NCBI GenBank assembly: GCA_013365365.1
Contig: JABVXU010000001.1
Span: 310,001 to 374,000 of the forward strand
Length of the DNA stretch: 64,000 nucleotides
Source: Cruorifilaria tuberocauda
Lineage: Eukaryota; Nematoda; Chromadorea; Rhabditida; Onchocercidae
Reading direction: 5' to 3'
In this document: in pieces, positions 13,301 through 27,488 of the stretch
Layout of the letters: each line of letters opens with the position of its first letter
Position numbering within the stretch: the stretch's first letter is position 1
Position numbers and translations under genes: made by a program
The notes under the pieces: model-generated
Told to the model about the DNA's origin: nothing
The model's input: only the letters and a program-made list of their open reading frames with translations
The model's database searches: none

Positions 13301-16300
13301 TGAGTAACAGTACAGCAAACTTTCACATATTAGTAATAAAATGAATGAAAAAGAATAGAATGATTAGTCATCATTTGCAACTGGAAGTATTTTTTACAAG
13401 TGATTGCTGATTAAATTTGTCCTTTCTTGATTATTTATCAGTAAATAAAGAAGTTTTTAATTTTGACATAAGGATTTATACCTTAAAATGGTATTGCTTA
13501 AATAATTTATCTAATTAAAGTGATAATTATTGAGAAATATTGACTGTACAAAATGCGTGGAAAGAAGTTATCATTATTATAATTTTTCAAAAGAGGAATC
13601 CGATCAATTCCTATCCATCATTTGAGAAAGAATAAAGCGAAACATACGTCAAAAGCTAAACGTTTCCGTCATTGCAATACTACTACTATTAAATCCATAA
13701 GGAATGAAATAATGGAACTTTATATTTCATCGTTGTGCCTACGCATAATGCATTCTTTTATTACTATTATCTACCAAATGATTAATCATTTAACAGTAAT
13801 AATTCATTTATTCACGAGCAGATAAATTATTTAATGATGTGAGACTTCTGAGTCAATTACTTTCAAATTACAAGTAAATAAGAGCTTTTTCGTTACATCG
13901 TTAAAAGATATATTCAATATTATAAGCTTAATTTTTAAGTGAATAAATTCTTGAAATTGATAGCTGAAAGAATTTTGGTTGTCATTGATTTGATATATCA
14001 ATTAGATTTACATTATTAGAATGGTATAGAAATGAAATGAATTAACAAAATAATAGGTGGAGGTGTAGAACCGGCTGGAACAAATATCAATAACAATTTG
14101 CCATATGTTCTCCCCGAGAGCTGAATCAGTTATAATCTTTTGGGTTCGAAACAAATGATTGAATTTCCTGTTTATATCGAAATTTTTGCAAAAATATAAA
14201 GTTTGTGGAGACGCTGTTTGCAATGAATTTTATCTTAACAAATTGAATACTATTAGTAAAACACATTAAATAGTAACGGTGAAAAAACAAAATAAACTTC
14301 TCATCTAAAATAATTCTAAAGAATCATCTAAAAATTGATGCAAAATAACAACAAAAGTGATATTTCAGAAATCGATCAGAATTCTCAGTAATACTTTCGA
14401 AGATATTTCGTTTGATATGAGCATCGCAAATTAACTTTCTGCAATCATATGATAACTTCGTTTCATTTCTACTCATAACAGATAAATGTATTATGTGATA
14501 ACAAATCAACTGATCCTTTATCAAACTGTTGCAAATATTGTTTTAACGTATATTTGTTGAAATTTAAAAAATTGAAAATTCAATTAAATGCGATAAAATA
14601 GATTTAATTGCTGATTATAATTCGCAGTAAATGAATTAGCAAGCGAATGATAAAAGTATTGAAGAAATTTAGAGAAATAATAGACAACAATTAGTTGGAA
14701 TTTTGAAGTGACATCGCTTGAGATTGATTTGTTTTTGACATTTACGGACGATAAAATATGAAAATATGTGATTGAGAGATTGCTGCGGGCCTTTAGCCAT
14801 TGAAAGATAGCGAAAACCTATTTCACATACTCGTAGATCAATACTTCATTTCTTTTCACGTATTGTGGATTTCAACGAAACCGTATTTGATTGATGAAAC
14901 GATATTATGATCAGAGGTTGTACGATCTGTTTCAATATTACTTCATCACCGATCTATTTTTATGATCAGAACTAGGATTAAGAATAAGCATAAAACCTGT
15001 TTACTAATATAAGTGATAATAAATATTATCAATTGTTCTCATTTTTTTCTACCTCTTAAAATTTCAACGTAATAACATTGAAAACATACAAAAATTCATG
15101 TCCATCGTAAAAGCAAAAAAAAATTCGGATATATTTGGATGTGTTCATGTCATATCACTTCTTATCATGATGATAAAGTATAACAGAACTCATTACTTTG
15201 TTTATTTGTTCCGACAATAATTTCACTCTATGCTTTTTACACCAAATGTAGAAAGTCTTTTTTGATCCTAGAAGTATTTGAAACTGTCATAAGTGCATGC
15301 ATAACCTGCATGCACATAACTGCACGCAATATGCGCGTACTTTCTCCTGCTAATCAAATTTTCAATTTAATCTCCTAACCATGCTTTACTTCTAGTTGTT
15401 TGTTTACTTGAAAAAGTCAAAAGTTAGTGGAGTGAATTCAAAATCAGTAGTCGAAATTAAATTATAGGAAATTTCATAAAGAAAATTTGATAAATTAAAA
15501 GGGATGAAAATTGCAATTGTCAAAAGAAACAGTGAGGAATGAAAAAGATAAAATGTATCTTTCTATCTTTTATTTGTATCTTTGAGAGACATGGACAAAG
15601 AGATAAGTTGTAAGCGAATTCCTTGCAGTAAGGAAGTAAAGAAATTTGTCAATCATCTCATTTATATGCATTGAATAACAATAAACCATAATTTTCACGG
15701 CTACGATAAATAAATTATTCGTGAAATATTGATAAATAACGAATCTCTGAAAAATGACGATATGGAAATCATAAGAGATGATAAGCCTGAGCATTTATTA
15801 TACCTGTGATTAGGAAAAATGAAAAAATTTTACTCCTTTCTTTTATTGCATTTGAAAGGTATATTTCTAATATTTAATTTCTTTATAATGGATTCATTTT
15901 TAAACTTCTCAAATTTGAGAAATTAAATATTTAAACTAGAAATTTAAGAAACGAAAATGAATAAAATGGAAAGATAATTCTACGGAAATTTCAGGAAATT
16001 AGACGGTTCATTTTCATAATTTGATGTGATGTGGAAGTTCATCAGCACTGCCATTGCTATTTGAAGAAGCTTTTTTGCATTCACAAAAACAAGACCTAAA
16101 TAGAGTAGACACCGATGGGATTTATATGAATCTATATGAATTTATATGAATAGATGGAAAAGATATCTTGATCCATAAAGGACAAATTTGTTTTGAATTT
16201 GCTATTTATTTTACATTTTGAATAAAAGTGAGAAGGCACAGAGAACTTGAAGTAATGAGCAGTAAAATGCTGGTACCAAATATCAGTGCAAGATTCATTT

Positions 16301-18962
16301 TTAACTAAAAAGAGAAATATTATTTTGAGTTTTCTGAAATAAAAGAGTCTAGTAAAGTAAATAAATCAAAAATATAAATAGGAAAAAATGAAAAATATCA
16401 TTTCAAATTCTTGATCTTTCAAGTTTCAACTCCATGGATTAGACGGATTAATGTTCCATTGTTGGCGGTAATTGCCTAATCAGTGGATTGCATAGTGAGG
16501 AAAACTGGTCACCATTAATGCGTTATAACCTAATTAAATATATCATTAGAAATCTGAAATCAATGTAATCGCCCTACGCCCTATAAATTTCAACTTGTCG
16601 AGATTCGTGTGCTCATACATGAAAGTGTTAATGTCTTATAAAATGAAAAAAATAATTAATGGAAAATTTTGTAAGTTCATTCAGCAAGCTTAAATAGATA
16701 ATAAGAATAAAAAAGAAAAAGAAAGTTGGTGTTTAATGATAATTAAATTTTAAATAAATGTAACTAGCAAAAGAATGCGAACATAAGTACATTAACTGCA
16801 TTATTGTTTGCATTCGAAAATAATACCGAACGAATTATTCATGCTAATTTCGAAACTGCAAATACTTATATATCACATCATCTTTTTTAAATTTTAGTTG
16901 AAAGATACGCAAAAAGAGAATGAAAAGTTGAAAGTGACCCGAATTCAGAATACAACATTATTCAAAATAATTTGCAAACAAGTCTTGATTTTTCTAGCTT
17001 TTCTCCCTTTTATTCCTGTTGTAATTGAAGTGATGATCAAAGAAATTAAACTGAACGAATTTTGATCGTTTTTCAACTGCTGCATTCAAACAAGCACCAT
17101 TTGAGTCATCTCTGTCCTGTTTATTATCTTGATTATGTTTTGATTACCAATTATTGATCTTAAGTAAATCAATTAGTTGATAACAATTAATAGAAATTTT
17201 TGAAACTAATAATTATTTAAAGCCTTCATTTAATTAGTTGAAAGACATGTACTTCAATGATATTTGAACACTGAAGATCAAATAAAAGAGTGCTAATCTT
17301 TAAAAGATGTAGGATAGTGTCAGAAGTGATACTTACTTTTTAGATGGTACTTCAAATACTACTTTAGTATCATTTCATGGTTTCACTATTTCTGTAAATT
17401 GTCTCGCCCAGCATAACTATGTCTTATAGTAGGATAGAAGAACTAAGAACATTAGAAATGCTGAAGATGCATGCGCATTGTAGCATAAGAAATAAATTAA
17501 AGGATGAAAGGATAACAAATTAAAAAGGAGAAATAAGATAAAAGTCGTAAGCAAGAATGAAAAGTTATTTCTACTTTAACAGTAGAAAAAATAGGACGAA
17601 TATGCCTCCACTAAAATAAATAATGGCAGGAAAGAGGTAATTATATTCATTTATTTTGAAATTTATCAACCTAAAAGCGATACTCGCAAATCGATTTTCT
17701 GATCATACAACTACTAAAATAGCATCAAATATCTCTTGTTTGTAGATTTTCGAAATTTCTAATCTTTTCCGTTGTTCATCCATTTTCCATTTAGACTTCA
17801 AAATTGATACAACAAATAAACACCTTAACCGATGTAATTATTCAATGTTCGTTTAACAGAAGCACGCTAAAGTTTTTTTTTGTAGTAACTTTTCTAGAAC
17901 TATCATTTCGTTGTCTATTAAAATAGTACTTGTAACCAATTATTAATTGTAAAAAGATAAGCAATGAAAATAAATTATTAAAAGCAAAATAAGCTATGAA
18001 CTAATAAAATTTTAACAAATGAACTTGATTATCGAACTAATAAGCTAAAAGTTAGCTATTTTTTGATTGTCTTTTTTTGGGCCCCACACGTATTTTATAT
18101 GGATACGAATTACAGATCTCTGTTACTAAAATAAGCAACAGAAGCATTTCACAATTTTTAAAAAATGAATTGGAAACTGAAACGAACAATCACGAGAAGT
18201 CAGACGATACCAAGCGTAACATCTATAAGTAATGCATAAGTACTGAGTATTAGTTTCCAAGGAACACCTGAATTCCGGCAAAAATTTATGAGTGATAGAT
18301 GACATCTTATTCATATATTTCCAAGATTATAAAAGAATCTGCCTGTCATATTCTTATGGAATGTTAATTTTTAAATGAAAAATTCATATCTCGTGAAAAT
18401 ACCATATCATGTTTTTTTCCTTTCGGTAGAATCGTAATAAGCGCAACAATTTCGCATGATTTATCTTTAGAAATACATTTTAGATGCGAACTCTACTGCA
18501 AACTTTTCATAATTGTGGCATTAATAACTTTACAAGCTTAAAATGATAGAAAATAAATCAAAAATTTTTATTTGCTGATACATGATATTTGTTGAAAAAT
18601 TTACATTAATAATATACAAAAACGATATTAGAATGATTTAAAAAGATGGCACTTACCATAAAGCATTTTACAGACTTCGTTCAAAGAAAGGCCACATACT
18701 TCGACTGCAAAATTTTAGGAAATTTTCAACTTCAGATCAATTTCCAAACAGAAATCTTTATTTCGAAGGTAAAGACAAAAGTTGCCATACAATACCTTAC
18801 TGAGAAATGATCGCATAAAAAGAAAAAAGAATACTGTGTCGCTCAGTTAATCATCGGTTAAAATTTCTGAATCACTCATGATGAAAAATGAAAAACGAGT
18901 TGAATTCTAAAAGAATATGGAACACTTCCAAAGTAATCCAGCAAATCTGGAGTACTACAACC
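10316..18962. other. Large gene-poor region
   Basis: About 8.6 kb without a convincing exon on either strand. Frames are short and AT-rich and lack domain-like sequence. It holds a short CA run (about 12440-12464), an 8-bp perfect inverted repeat at 15293-15315, and a three-fold imperfect TATATGAAT repeat near 16120-16155. A pyrimidine-rich, less AT-rich block at about 12190-12380 could be regulatory. The minus-strand orphan gene starts at its left edge, so promoter sequence for that gene lies here. Confidence 0.55.
12440..12464. repeat. CA-rich microsatellite, interrupted
   Basis: Run of CACATACACACACACACAC type with a few interruptions. Short simple repeat; no other role visible. Confidence 0.6.
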
Positions 18963-21900
18963 TTAAGCATCATATTCTGCTGTTTTGAACTGTGCACAAG
19001 CGTCGACTATGGGAACCTTTTGTTTTAAGCTTTCCAATACTTTTTCACGCACTTCGTATGTACCAATCGTCGTGTTTGGACTGTTCAAATTTGAAAATAT
19101 TGTCTTTGGAATAAATGGAACTTCCGGGATTTTTGAACCAATCGTTTCACTTCTCTCTTCACAACAAATATCCTCGCTTTCTAAAAAATAAACTAATCAG
19201 ATATATCATAATGAGCATTATACGAAAAAATGTCCAAAGATATAAAAATTTAGTCAACAGAAAGAAACATGAGCTTACTTCTGGTTAAATTCGCATCGTT
19301 TATCTGTTTCAAAATGTAACTGTCATTCGGCAATGAACTATTTGATGGTGATAAAATATCTATATCTTTGAGAGGCGATATGGAAGATAATAAAACTGAA
19401 TGGCGAAATGACTGTGAACGACAAAATCGATGCTAAATTAATTTCAATGTACTTCCATTCAAATATATAAAAAGGTCATCAAAAATAATTACTCTACTTT
19501 TACCTCGTACTCTATTTTTATAAGTTCAGTCCCAGCTGTAGGAGATTCAGCGAAGAATTCAAAAGAAATATCTAACAAAATTTCCATTTCATCCGAACCA
19601 GACTGAATCCTTAAATTGGTTGACAATTAAATCTTTCACAACATTTGGTTTTCATCCAAACGTTTAAACTCAAAATTCCTTACATATAAAACTGACATTT
19701 TCAAATGTTGTAAAACTTCGAAGAATTTTCAAAAATTGAAATTACCTCACCTGAACTTGAGGTTCTAATTTCTTTTTTTTTCCGCCTACATCATTCCCTT
19801 TCTATATAATTAACGGTAAAAATGAGCACCGAAGATTAAATTTTGGACTTAAAATGATAAAATTGTTCCGACGAAATTTGCCTGGAAAAATTACTGACAC
19901 TTTACGCCGTCGTTCACAAGGATACAATAAAGCTCGATCTGTGCCACCACGGCTTCGATCACGGATCATATTAACAAGCGATGGTCGTAAAGGACGAGAA
20001 CTAAAAAAATAAACGCCACGAAAAAATGAAAAAGTCTTAGTATGCCTATTATTATTTTACTTCATGATTTTATTTCTTCAATAAAAGTGCACAAAAGAGA
20101 AATAAAAAGAAAATAGGTGCAGGTATGCGTTCAAAATATGCAGAATACAAGATCAATTATGTCATAACTAAATAACAAAGATTTCGCTGGTATCAGGGCT
20201 TTTGCATGAGACATGGATCGTGCCGAAATAAATAACTTTGAAAATAACGCCTAATATTTCAATCACTTTTCCCATCAAAAGAAAAATTTCCAGTATTTTA
20301 TTTTTTTCATAAGACATACTTGTCACTGGTGGATTTTCTCAGTAGTTTTTTTTGCTCTTTGGTAGTTTTTAGGCTTTTTTTAACTGCCGCAATTTTCATT
20401 TGCTCTTCTCGCTTCTTTTGATCTTGAACTAGACGGCGATTTTGCTCTTCCTGAAAATTGATGTTACGATTTAGAGAAGTGAAAAATTCCCAATTAGATG
20501 TATCATGTTCAAAAATACGAAAGCAGCAATGGTAAACATTCACTTCTTGTTAATAACCTGCGAATGAAAAAAGAGATTTACACTCGAAATTTTGTTGTGT
20601 ATACATTTACTTTTTTGATAGCTTCAATCCTCTGTTGACTGTCCGGTTCGAGAGTATTGATCTGTTGACAAATGGTCTCCATTGGAGCTGGATCCGGCTT
20701 GTAACATCGCTTGTGATCGATGACGGATGTTACAGCAGCTAAGCAAACAGCATACGGTTCGAGTTGCTTAGCTGCATTGACAATATGGCGTGCCTTCTCA
20801 CGCAGTGTTATCATTTCCTCAATCTACAAATCATAAGAATATTCAGAAAACAAATTAGACCGCCACAAAAATTATAAATCCATAATGTACACGTGATATA
20901 TATGTGATGCATAACTTACAGCGAGATTTTATTGTGGTCCTAAAATTAAAAAAATTGACTGAAAGATAAATGATAAAATTTCTATCAGAACATTGAAAGT
21001 AACAACGTCTGAAATTTACTTTGTAGAGTTCTTACTTTTTCCCTAAATAGAATTTGCTGTCTGCGAACTCTATCCAACTCCTCCTGCCATATCTGTTGCA
21101 GTTGAGGTTGTAAATCACTGACAATTGTAGAATGGTGAGCAACTCTCACATCCAAATCCTTGCACCTAATTTGTTTAAAAATAGTCTAATCACAAATTTC
21201 ACAATGTATCGAAAAAATCCAAAAATAGAAATGAAACTGTAAAACTAGGATGTGATCAGAAGAAAATAATATCTTGATATCCTTTTCATAATTTGATGAT
21301 GGATACTTGATCTACGATCATTATAGAGGATTCAAATTGCACATATTCAAAAATCTTGTTTTAAATAATTGACTTTAGAGAAGTAGATACCATCTGATAA
21401 CATAAAGTAAATTTTTAAAGATGGCAAAAAGTGTTTTGAAATAGACAGTGTGCAATCTAATAGTGCAAAACAGTAACAATGAGAGCAATAAAAGAATGTA
21501 CTTCTGCAAAATATTCCACCAAACTCCGTTTTTCGTGGCAATAAATAATTGTTTCTAAATTCTTTAAGAATGATTTACCTACGGATCAGATCAATCATAG
21601 AATCTTTCTCAATAATACATCGGCGCAGCGTCAAATCTCTCTGTAACTCTTGCACCTTTTTACCAAGTTTCGTCATTTCATAATTGTATTGTTGAAGCGG
21701 AGTTTCAACTCTAGTGAACTGCTCACCAAATGCACCAGCCAGATTAACAACCAGCTGATATTTACTCAGCAATAACTGGCATCCATTAGATCTGGAAAAT
21801 ATCCATCATGTTTGAAAATTATTTTAAATGAGATTGGAGTAAAGTTAGTTAAATAATCCTTTTAATAATTATCTGCCTTAAAAATTTTTACCCAGAACGT

Positions 21901-24461
21901 CTTATAAAACTATTCCTTGGAGATGCAGTACCACCTCTTTCATTTCGCTCATTGCCATTGGTTACACTGGTGCGGAGTAAAAATGAAGATAATCCAAGAA
22001 ATGGTTCCAAAGCTCTATTGAACTCTTCTCGGCTATCCACTGCTAAATCGCCGGTATACTGTGGCTTTTCACATTTCATTGATAATAGTAACTGAAAAAT
22101 ATCCTTTAAGACTGTATAAACCTTCAAATGTTTAGGGCTATTAATGAATAAAACAAAGTTAAAATAAATCATCAGCAAATTTTCGACGTGTATGCACTAA
22201 AAAACGTTCTTACTTGAATTCTTTTCAGCAAATCTGTATTACATTGCAAAAAGTCAAGTTTCGAGGCAGAGGAGCAAAAAACTGAGGCACTCAGCAAGCA
22301 TAGTCGTGTAGTGGGCTGAAAAAATGAGCCTTGATTTGAAATAAAGAAGGAAGAATCATATTCACATTATTAACCATGGAGTACAAAAGGAATGATGACC
22401 TGTAAGGATATAAGCTGTCTCATCTGTTCATGGAAATGTTGAATACGTATAGTCATTTCTTCGTCAAGTTTTTTCAACAAACGGTCCCGCACTGTTAACA
22501 GTGTGTCGGTCATTTCCTGGCAAGTTTGTCGAATGCTGAAAATTGAGAAACAAAAAATCTTATACGGAAATCGATGGAAAAAAACTGAAGAAGCAAAAAA
22601 CAAAATGCGATTTTCGAGACTCATTTCTTCCCCATGTACATGAAAAATGACTTAAATCACGTGCAGAGGACAAAAACAGAATGACTTATTTATTTAATTC
22701 TTGCTCTGAAATTTTCCTTATCATAGATCTGACTAGTTAATTTGTATCAGCCTTTTTCTAATACACTATTCTGAATTTGAAAAAAATGAAACAGAACCTC
22801 TCACAAGTAACACGATGACTCTCGACAAGCTCAGAAGCTAAACGTTTTCTTAATTGCAATTGCTCAGCAACATCATCCTAAAATGGAAGAATGCGAATTT
22901 TTGATACAATTTCTATGTAAAAAATGAATTTAATTGACAAAGTATACTTGAAATGCACGCAGTTTGACAGTTGCTTTGTCCAGTTTTTCACAACCCATTT
23001 TGTGTGCTGCATCAATTTGAACGAGATGATGCCTTTAATGTAATTTTGAAAATATTTTTTAAAAAAAAAGTAAAAAATATAGATAAGAAAACCCCTACTT
23101 TCTTTCTATTTCGCTCGAAGTTCCGTTATCCTTCCGAGAAGTGAGCTTTTACTTATTTAAATTCCAAAATAAAAAACCATTACTATAGTGCAGTTTCAGA
23201 CTGAATGAATAAAAATCCATAATGATTGAACTATTTTATTATTGACCAAATTGCAATAATGTAAAACAAAGGTCCGAAAATTTACAGTATTTTGTGAACA
23301 AATGTGGCACCATTCACTACTGGTTTTATCAACAAAATATTTGAAGCGGAAACTGCTTGGATGAAAATATTTCAAAGCTTAAGAATATAATTTGGAAATT
23401 GAAAACCGACCTTGAATCAAAGGCAGCGTTATTAAAGCATACAATACATGCCAAGTTACGACTTTCCACTGAATATAGGATATAAGGTTCTCCATGTATT
23501 GAACAGGTTATGCGTCCTTTGACCCGTGCTCGTTCTTCCAAAGGTACAACTCGATGAGTAGCAAACATTCGGGCCTAAAATTTCCTTGCAAAACACAAAG
23601 TTTTCGAAATTAGAAGTGAAACTAGTACTAAGCTTACATTTTTAATCAAAAATATAAATGTCGTGTTAGATGAAAAAGAGTAAACAATTACTTTATGCGT
23701 GCTGTGGCGACATTGATTACAAAGGGCCTGCTGGCATGTTTCACAGAAATGCATGGGCTGTGATATCTTAAAAATTGAATTATTCTTACCGAAGTACATT
23801 GAAACGGATATAAACACAGATCTCTAAATCTTATCGATTTTATTTTTTCTAAGGAACGCAGAAAATTAAATAATATCACAAAAAATTGAAAGATTTTTTC
23901 ATGTAATTCCGGACTCAAAAATAAAAAATAGAAAAAAATGTAATAATATAGTATACATAATGTTCTAGCATATGAAATTCATGCGTGAAGTAGAACGTTT
24001 TACCTGATCACAGTTTGCGCAAACATCAGCTGTTTCATGACTAGTATCAATTAAGAATGAGAGCAGATTATCCGGACACACTTCACCATCAATTGCACTG
24101 CCACATACCGGGCATGCTTTGCGATTCTGAATGCACTCACGGCAGTAATTATGCTGACATGGTAAACGAACAGGCGATGAGAACTCCTAAACAGAAGTCT
24201 TTTTTTTAACGAATTAATAATTAAAAAACGGCACAATGTGGAAGAATTTACTGAGAAAAATTTAAGCAGCGCATTGAAAATGATAATTAAAAGACGCTGT
24301 AATTTCTCATTTATGAAGCAGATGAATAAGGAGGCCATTATCTCAGTTGGTAATGCAAAACAACATAAAAAAGATACTCGATCGCATATGAGACATTCCA
24401 GTGGATTTCTCGATTCCACATTCTCCAGTTTGAACATCAATAGCGAGGATGAGCATGCCAT
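18963..24461 (-). CDS. RING finger/B-box protein, RNF207-like
   Basis: TRIM-like protein with RING, two B-boxes and a long helical region, similar in order and sequence to vertebrate RNF207; RING proteins of this type act as E3 ubiquitin ligases. Exons (minus): 24461-24378, 24186-24004, 23766-23692, 23574-23411, 23032-22948, 22877-22798, 22535-22400, 22315-22214, 22091-21892, 21791-21579, 21165-21036, 20823-20611, 20450-20320, 20000-19895, 19801-19751, 19602-19504, 19432-19279, 19180-18963. All phases agree, giving 807 residues (human RNF207 is about 634). RING ligands are C23, C26, C38, H40, C43, C46, C53, C56. B-box 1 uses C84, C87, C97, C100, C105, C108, H110/H113. B-box 2 begins with the C138-x2-H141 pair and the C157-x2-C160 pair. 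The ARMFATH segment after B-box 1 closely resembles RNF207's ARMFARH. The extra C-terminal part is charged and low-complexity. An in-frame TAA precedes the chosen ATG. Intron and exon edges near the 3' end are less certain. Confidence 0.88.
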
Positions 24462-25857
24462 CAACCATTATTTCGTAGGTTTTAACTCTGGTGTAACATT
24501 AGAATATAATCTACATACACAGAATCAACTAATCCATTTCGCAAAGAACTTTAAGAAACAAAAAGAAGCAAATGTAATCAACCAACCCCTCATAAAACAC
24601 TTCAACCCATGACGTCGAGAATCGATGGAAACTGCAGCAACATAGTTTTTGTAATTTCTTAAAACAAACGGCAAGGAGGAAAATAAAAAAGTCGCAAGCC
24701 AATCGGCAATCCAATTTCATATTAAAAATCAGTATATAAATTAAATTTAGGCGAAATGGTGGTTTGCTACCTTGATACTGCAATACGCTAAGTTATTTTT
24801 TGTACAGTACTGTTTGAAGGCAAAGTTATGAGGTTTTATGAAACCATTAATACATTAGAGAAATAAAAAGGAACAAATTTATTCCATAATTGCTTCACAA
24901 AATTAACACCCCAATAACCGATAAAACGGACATATCAAAATTATCATGTTAAACGACACAATGCACGGATCTTAAGCTAACAGACGAAAAATGAGGATTT
25001 ACAAAATCACAACAGGAATTAAAGAAAAATTTTTGAAAAAAATGATAAATTTAACGCCGAACAACGTTTTTTTTCTAGAAAATACTTATAAATGATGCAT
25101 AAATTACTCTGCTAATTAGAATTCGATGACGGAAATTTTCCAATCACAAAAAACAAATTCAACTGACAAATTTTCAAAAAATTATGAATCTGACTTAACA
25201 AATAAAAATAAAGCATAAAAGAGGTCGTCTAACAAAGTCTAAAAACCACCGTTAGAATTAGTAACCCAAATTTGAAAAGTATGGTTTCAATAAAGTTCTC
25301 GCTATCAACAAATTTTTCATCGTAATTCTAGAACAAATCTAATTGCTAAGATGACCAACATTTTTGAAATAATTTCTCGAGCATTAAAATAAGTGTTTCC
25401 AAAAAACACAGTCATGAAACCAGATTTCTTAATTCACTGCAACAATTATATTCACAAGCTTTAACCAAAATAATATCTAACATTAATCATTTATACCCTA
25501 ACTTCAACTAAAATTAATAGAGATTTCTCGTCTTACATAATGGAGAATGCTTGACGCTGGTAAAAAAAGAGTTCCAATAAGGTATGGATTGCTTTGAATC
25601 CAATATTACAGCAAAGACAATTCTCATAGCTATTAAAAGCAAACAACTACGATACCAAAAACGCCTACTTAAATTGTAACGTTGTACAACATAGCTACAA
25701 AAAATCCCAAAATATTGTAAACATTGTTAACAGAGTTAATTAGATCAAGCTTTACGCGGAAAAAAAATAAACCTATTTAGTTATTAAATTATGAAAACAT
25801 TTATTACGCCATTTAAAAGACTAATTTGAAAAGTCTAACATAAAATCGATGATAGCC
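24462..25857. other. Intergenic, no gene seen
   Basis: AT-rich 1.4 kb between the RNF207-like start and the TMED10 3' end, both on the minus strand. The 124-codon plus-strand frame at 24238-24612 overlaps the RNF207-like first exon in antisense and shows no domain or splice context. The gap is longer than the few hundred bases usual within nematode operons. Confidence 0.5.
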
Positions 25858-26518
25858 CTAATCGATTAGTTTTTTGGCTTTGAAATATCGGCGCAGGTAC
25901 AGCACTTGCCAGACAGCCAAACTAAGAAGACATAACATCGAAAATATACTCAAATACAATACTCGGCTGTTTGTTGATTCTAAAAATTTGCTCCCAATAA
26001 AACAAATATTTTATCACAGCAAAACCATTTAATATATTCGAACAGCTAATGTACTATCTACTTTATAAAAGTGAGCTAAAATATCCTTTTTTCGCAATTT
26101 GATTATTTTTAAGTCCTACGTTGAACTTCTTTCCAAAAAATGCGCATTCGGTTTTAACTATGACAAAAAATACAATTAAGAAAATTCATAAAAATGAGAA
26201 ATCAACTGAATAAATATGAAAAAATTTAGTGAAAGGGAACTTTAAATTAAAGCAGCATGTTATGAAGAGATTCAAACCTAATAGAAAAAGATACACAAAT
26301 TTATATATTATAAATCCTCACCGTTAGTGGATCTCATCTCTTCTTCCCTTTGCCGCATATAAGCAAAGTCTTGAACGATCGAATCAGACAAATCCTCCAA
26401 ACTAAAAAATGATATTGGGAATGTCAACAATTAAGAAACAATAATTTAACCACTGAAATCAAATAAATAAACAAATATATATATTTATAAATAAATATAT
26501 ATAAATATATGAATAAAT

Positions 26519-26549
<31 letters not shown>

Positions 26550-27488
26550 GATAGAGATCGCTAACATGGAATATTATTTTTTGCTAGCTTCATTTTTATT
26601 CGTTGAGAAACTTTGGAAACAAACAGAAAGATTTAAACAATGCTAATTCTCTTACCGTCTTAATTCAACTTCCAAAGGTTTAAGCTGCTCTGCCTCAGCA
26701 ACTGCATTGTAATTTTTGGCTTCCACGCCTCGTTTCATCTCCAAATAAACCTCGCGATTCCCACCTCGAACATCTAGATGAAAGAAATTTTGGAAAACAA
26801 ACCGATAAAGTCTTCAAATTATGAAAGTGTGCAAACAGTTCGATGAGATAAATCAACAACCATTTTTTACAACTTCAAATTTCTTGTCATATAATTTCCG
26901 AAAGGGTAACAAACTAGGTGGAAGATGTGTACTGAAGCATATTTCAAAGATGTCATATTCGTCAGCTGTAAATGCAAACTTGCCACTCGTTTCAGTGAAA
27001 CGTTCACGCTGATATAATGTATGACTTCTAGTATCTGTTACCTGAAGCATACTAAAACGTTTTTTCGAATCGAATTATGTGCCATCCTATCTTTACTGCG
27101 TGAAAATAACAAAAATACTAAATCAGTAAATTAGTATTCACATTACGAAATAAACAACCAATAATGCACGTCATGCTAAATCAAATTTTGACTTATACCT
27201 CAATATTTATTAATATACACGTATTTATTCACATTTCATTTCAATATGTATATATATATGTATATATATATATTTATTATCAATATAAAGTGGCCGACTT
27301 ACATGGACAGAACTAAGATGGCCTGTATTATCAGCAAATTCATATGATCCAGTGACAACCACATTTTTGTGTATTTCTTCTTTTAAACACTTTTTGCCAT
27401 TCGGTGGCACGTAAAACCGAATGCTTTCCGTCTGCGAAATGAGCACGATAACGAGAAGAAGCATGACATCCATATGCGCTCTGTGCAT
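25858..27488 (-). CDS. p24/TMED10-type ER-Golgi cargo receptor
   Basis: Type I membrane protein of COPI/COPII vesicles that sorts cargo such as GPI-anchored proteins. Exons (minus): 27488-27303, 27041-26915, 26773-26656, 26401-26322, 25979-25858 (TAG); phases agree and give 210 residues, close to the 219 of human TMED10. It has a signal peptide ([14 protein letters not shown]), a GOLD domain with the two conserved cysteines ([10 protein letters not shown] and FEICFS), the coiled-coil stretch [19 protein letters not shown], the near-invariant [17 protein letters not shown] and one transmembrane helix. A short cytosolic tail follows with [13 protein letters not shown], the phenylalanine/dilysine coatomer-binding signal. 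The AT repeats at 26463-26550 and 27245-27290 fall in its introns. It starts 624 bases from the divergent YIPF4-like gene. Identity is very secure. Confidence 0.96.
26463..26550. repeat. AT-rich tandem repeat in a TMED10 intron
   Basis: Imperfect repeats of ATAAATATATAT type ending in a plain (AT)n run. Lies inside the intron 26402-26655 and has no coding potential. Confidence 0.7.

Noticed and set aside
24238..24612. 124-codon plus-strand open frame
   Set aside because: Lies antisense to the first exon of the RNF207-like gene and its upstream region; no domain, no splice context, low-complexity composition.
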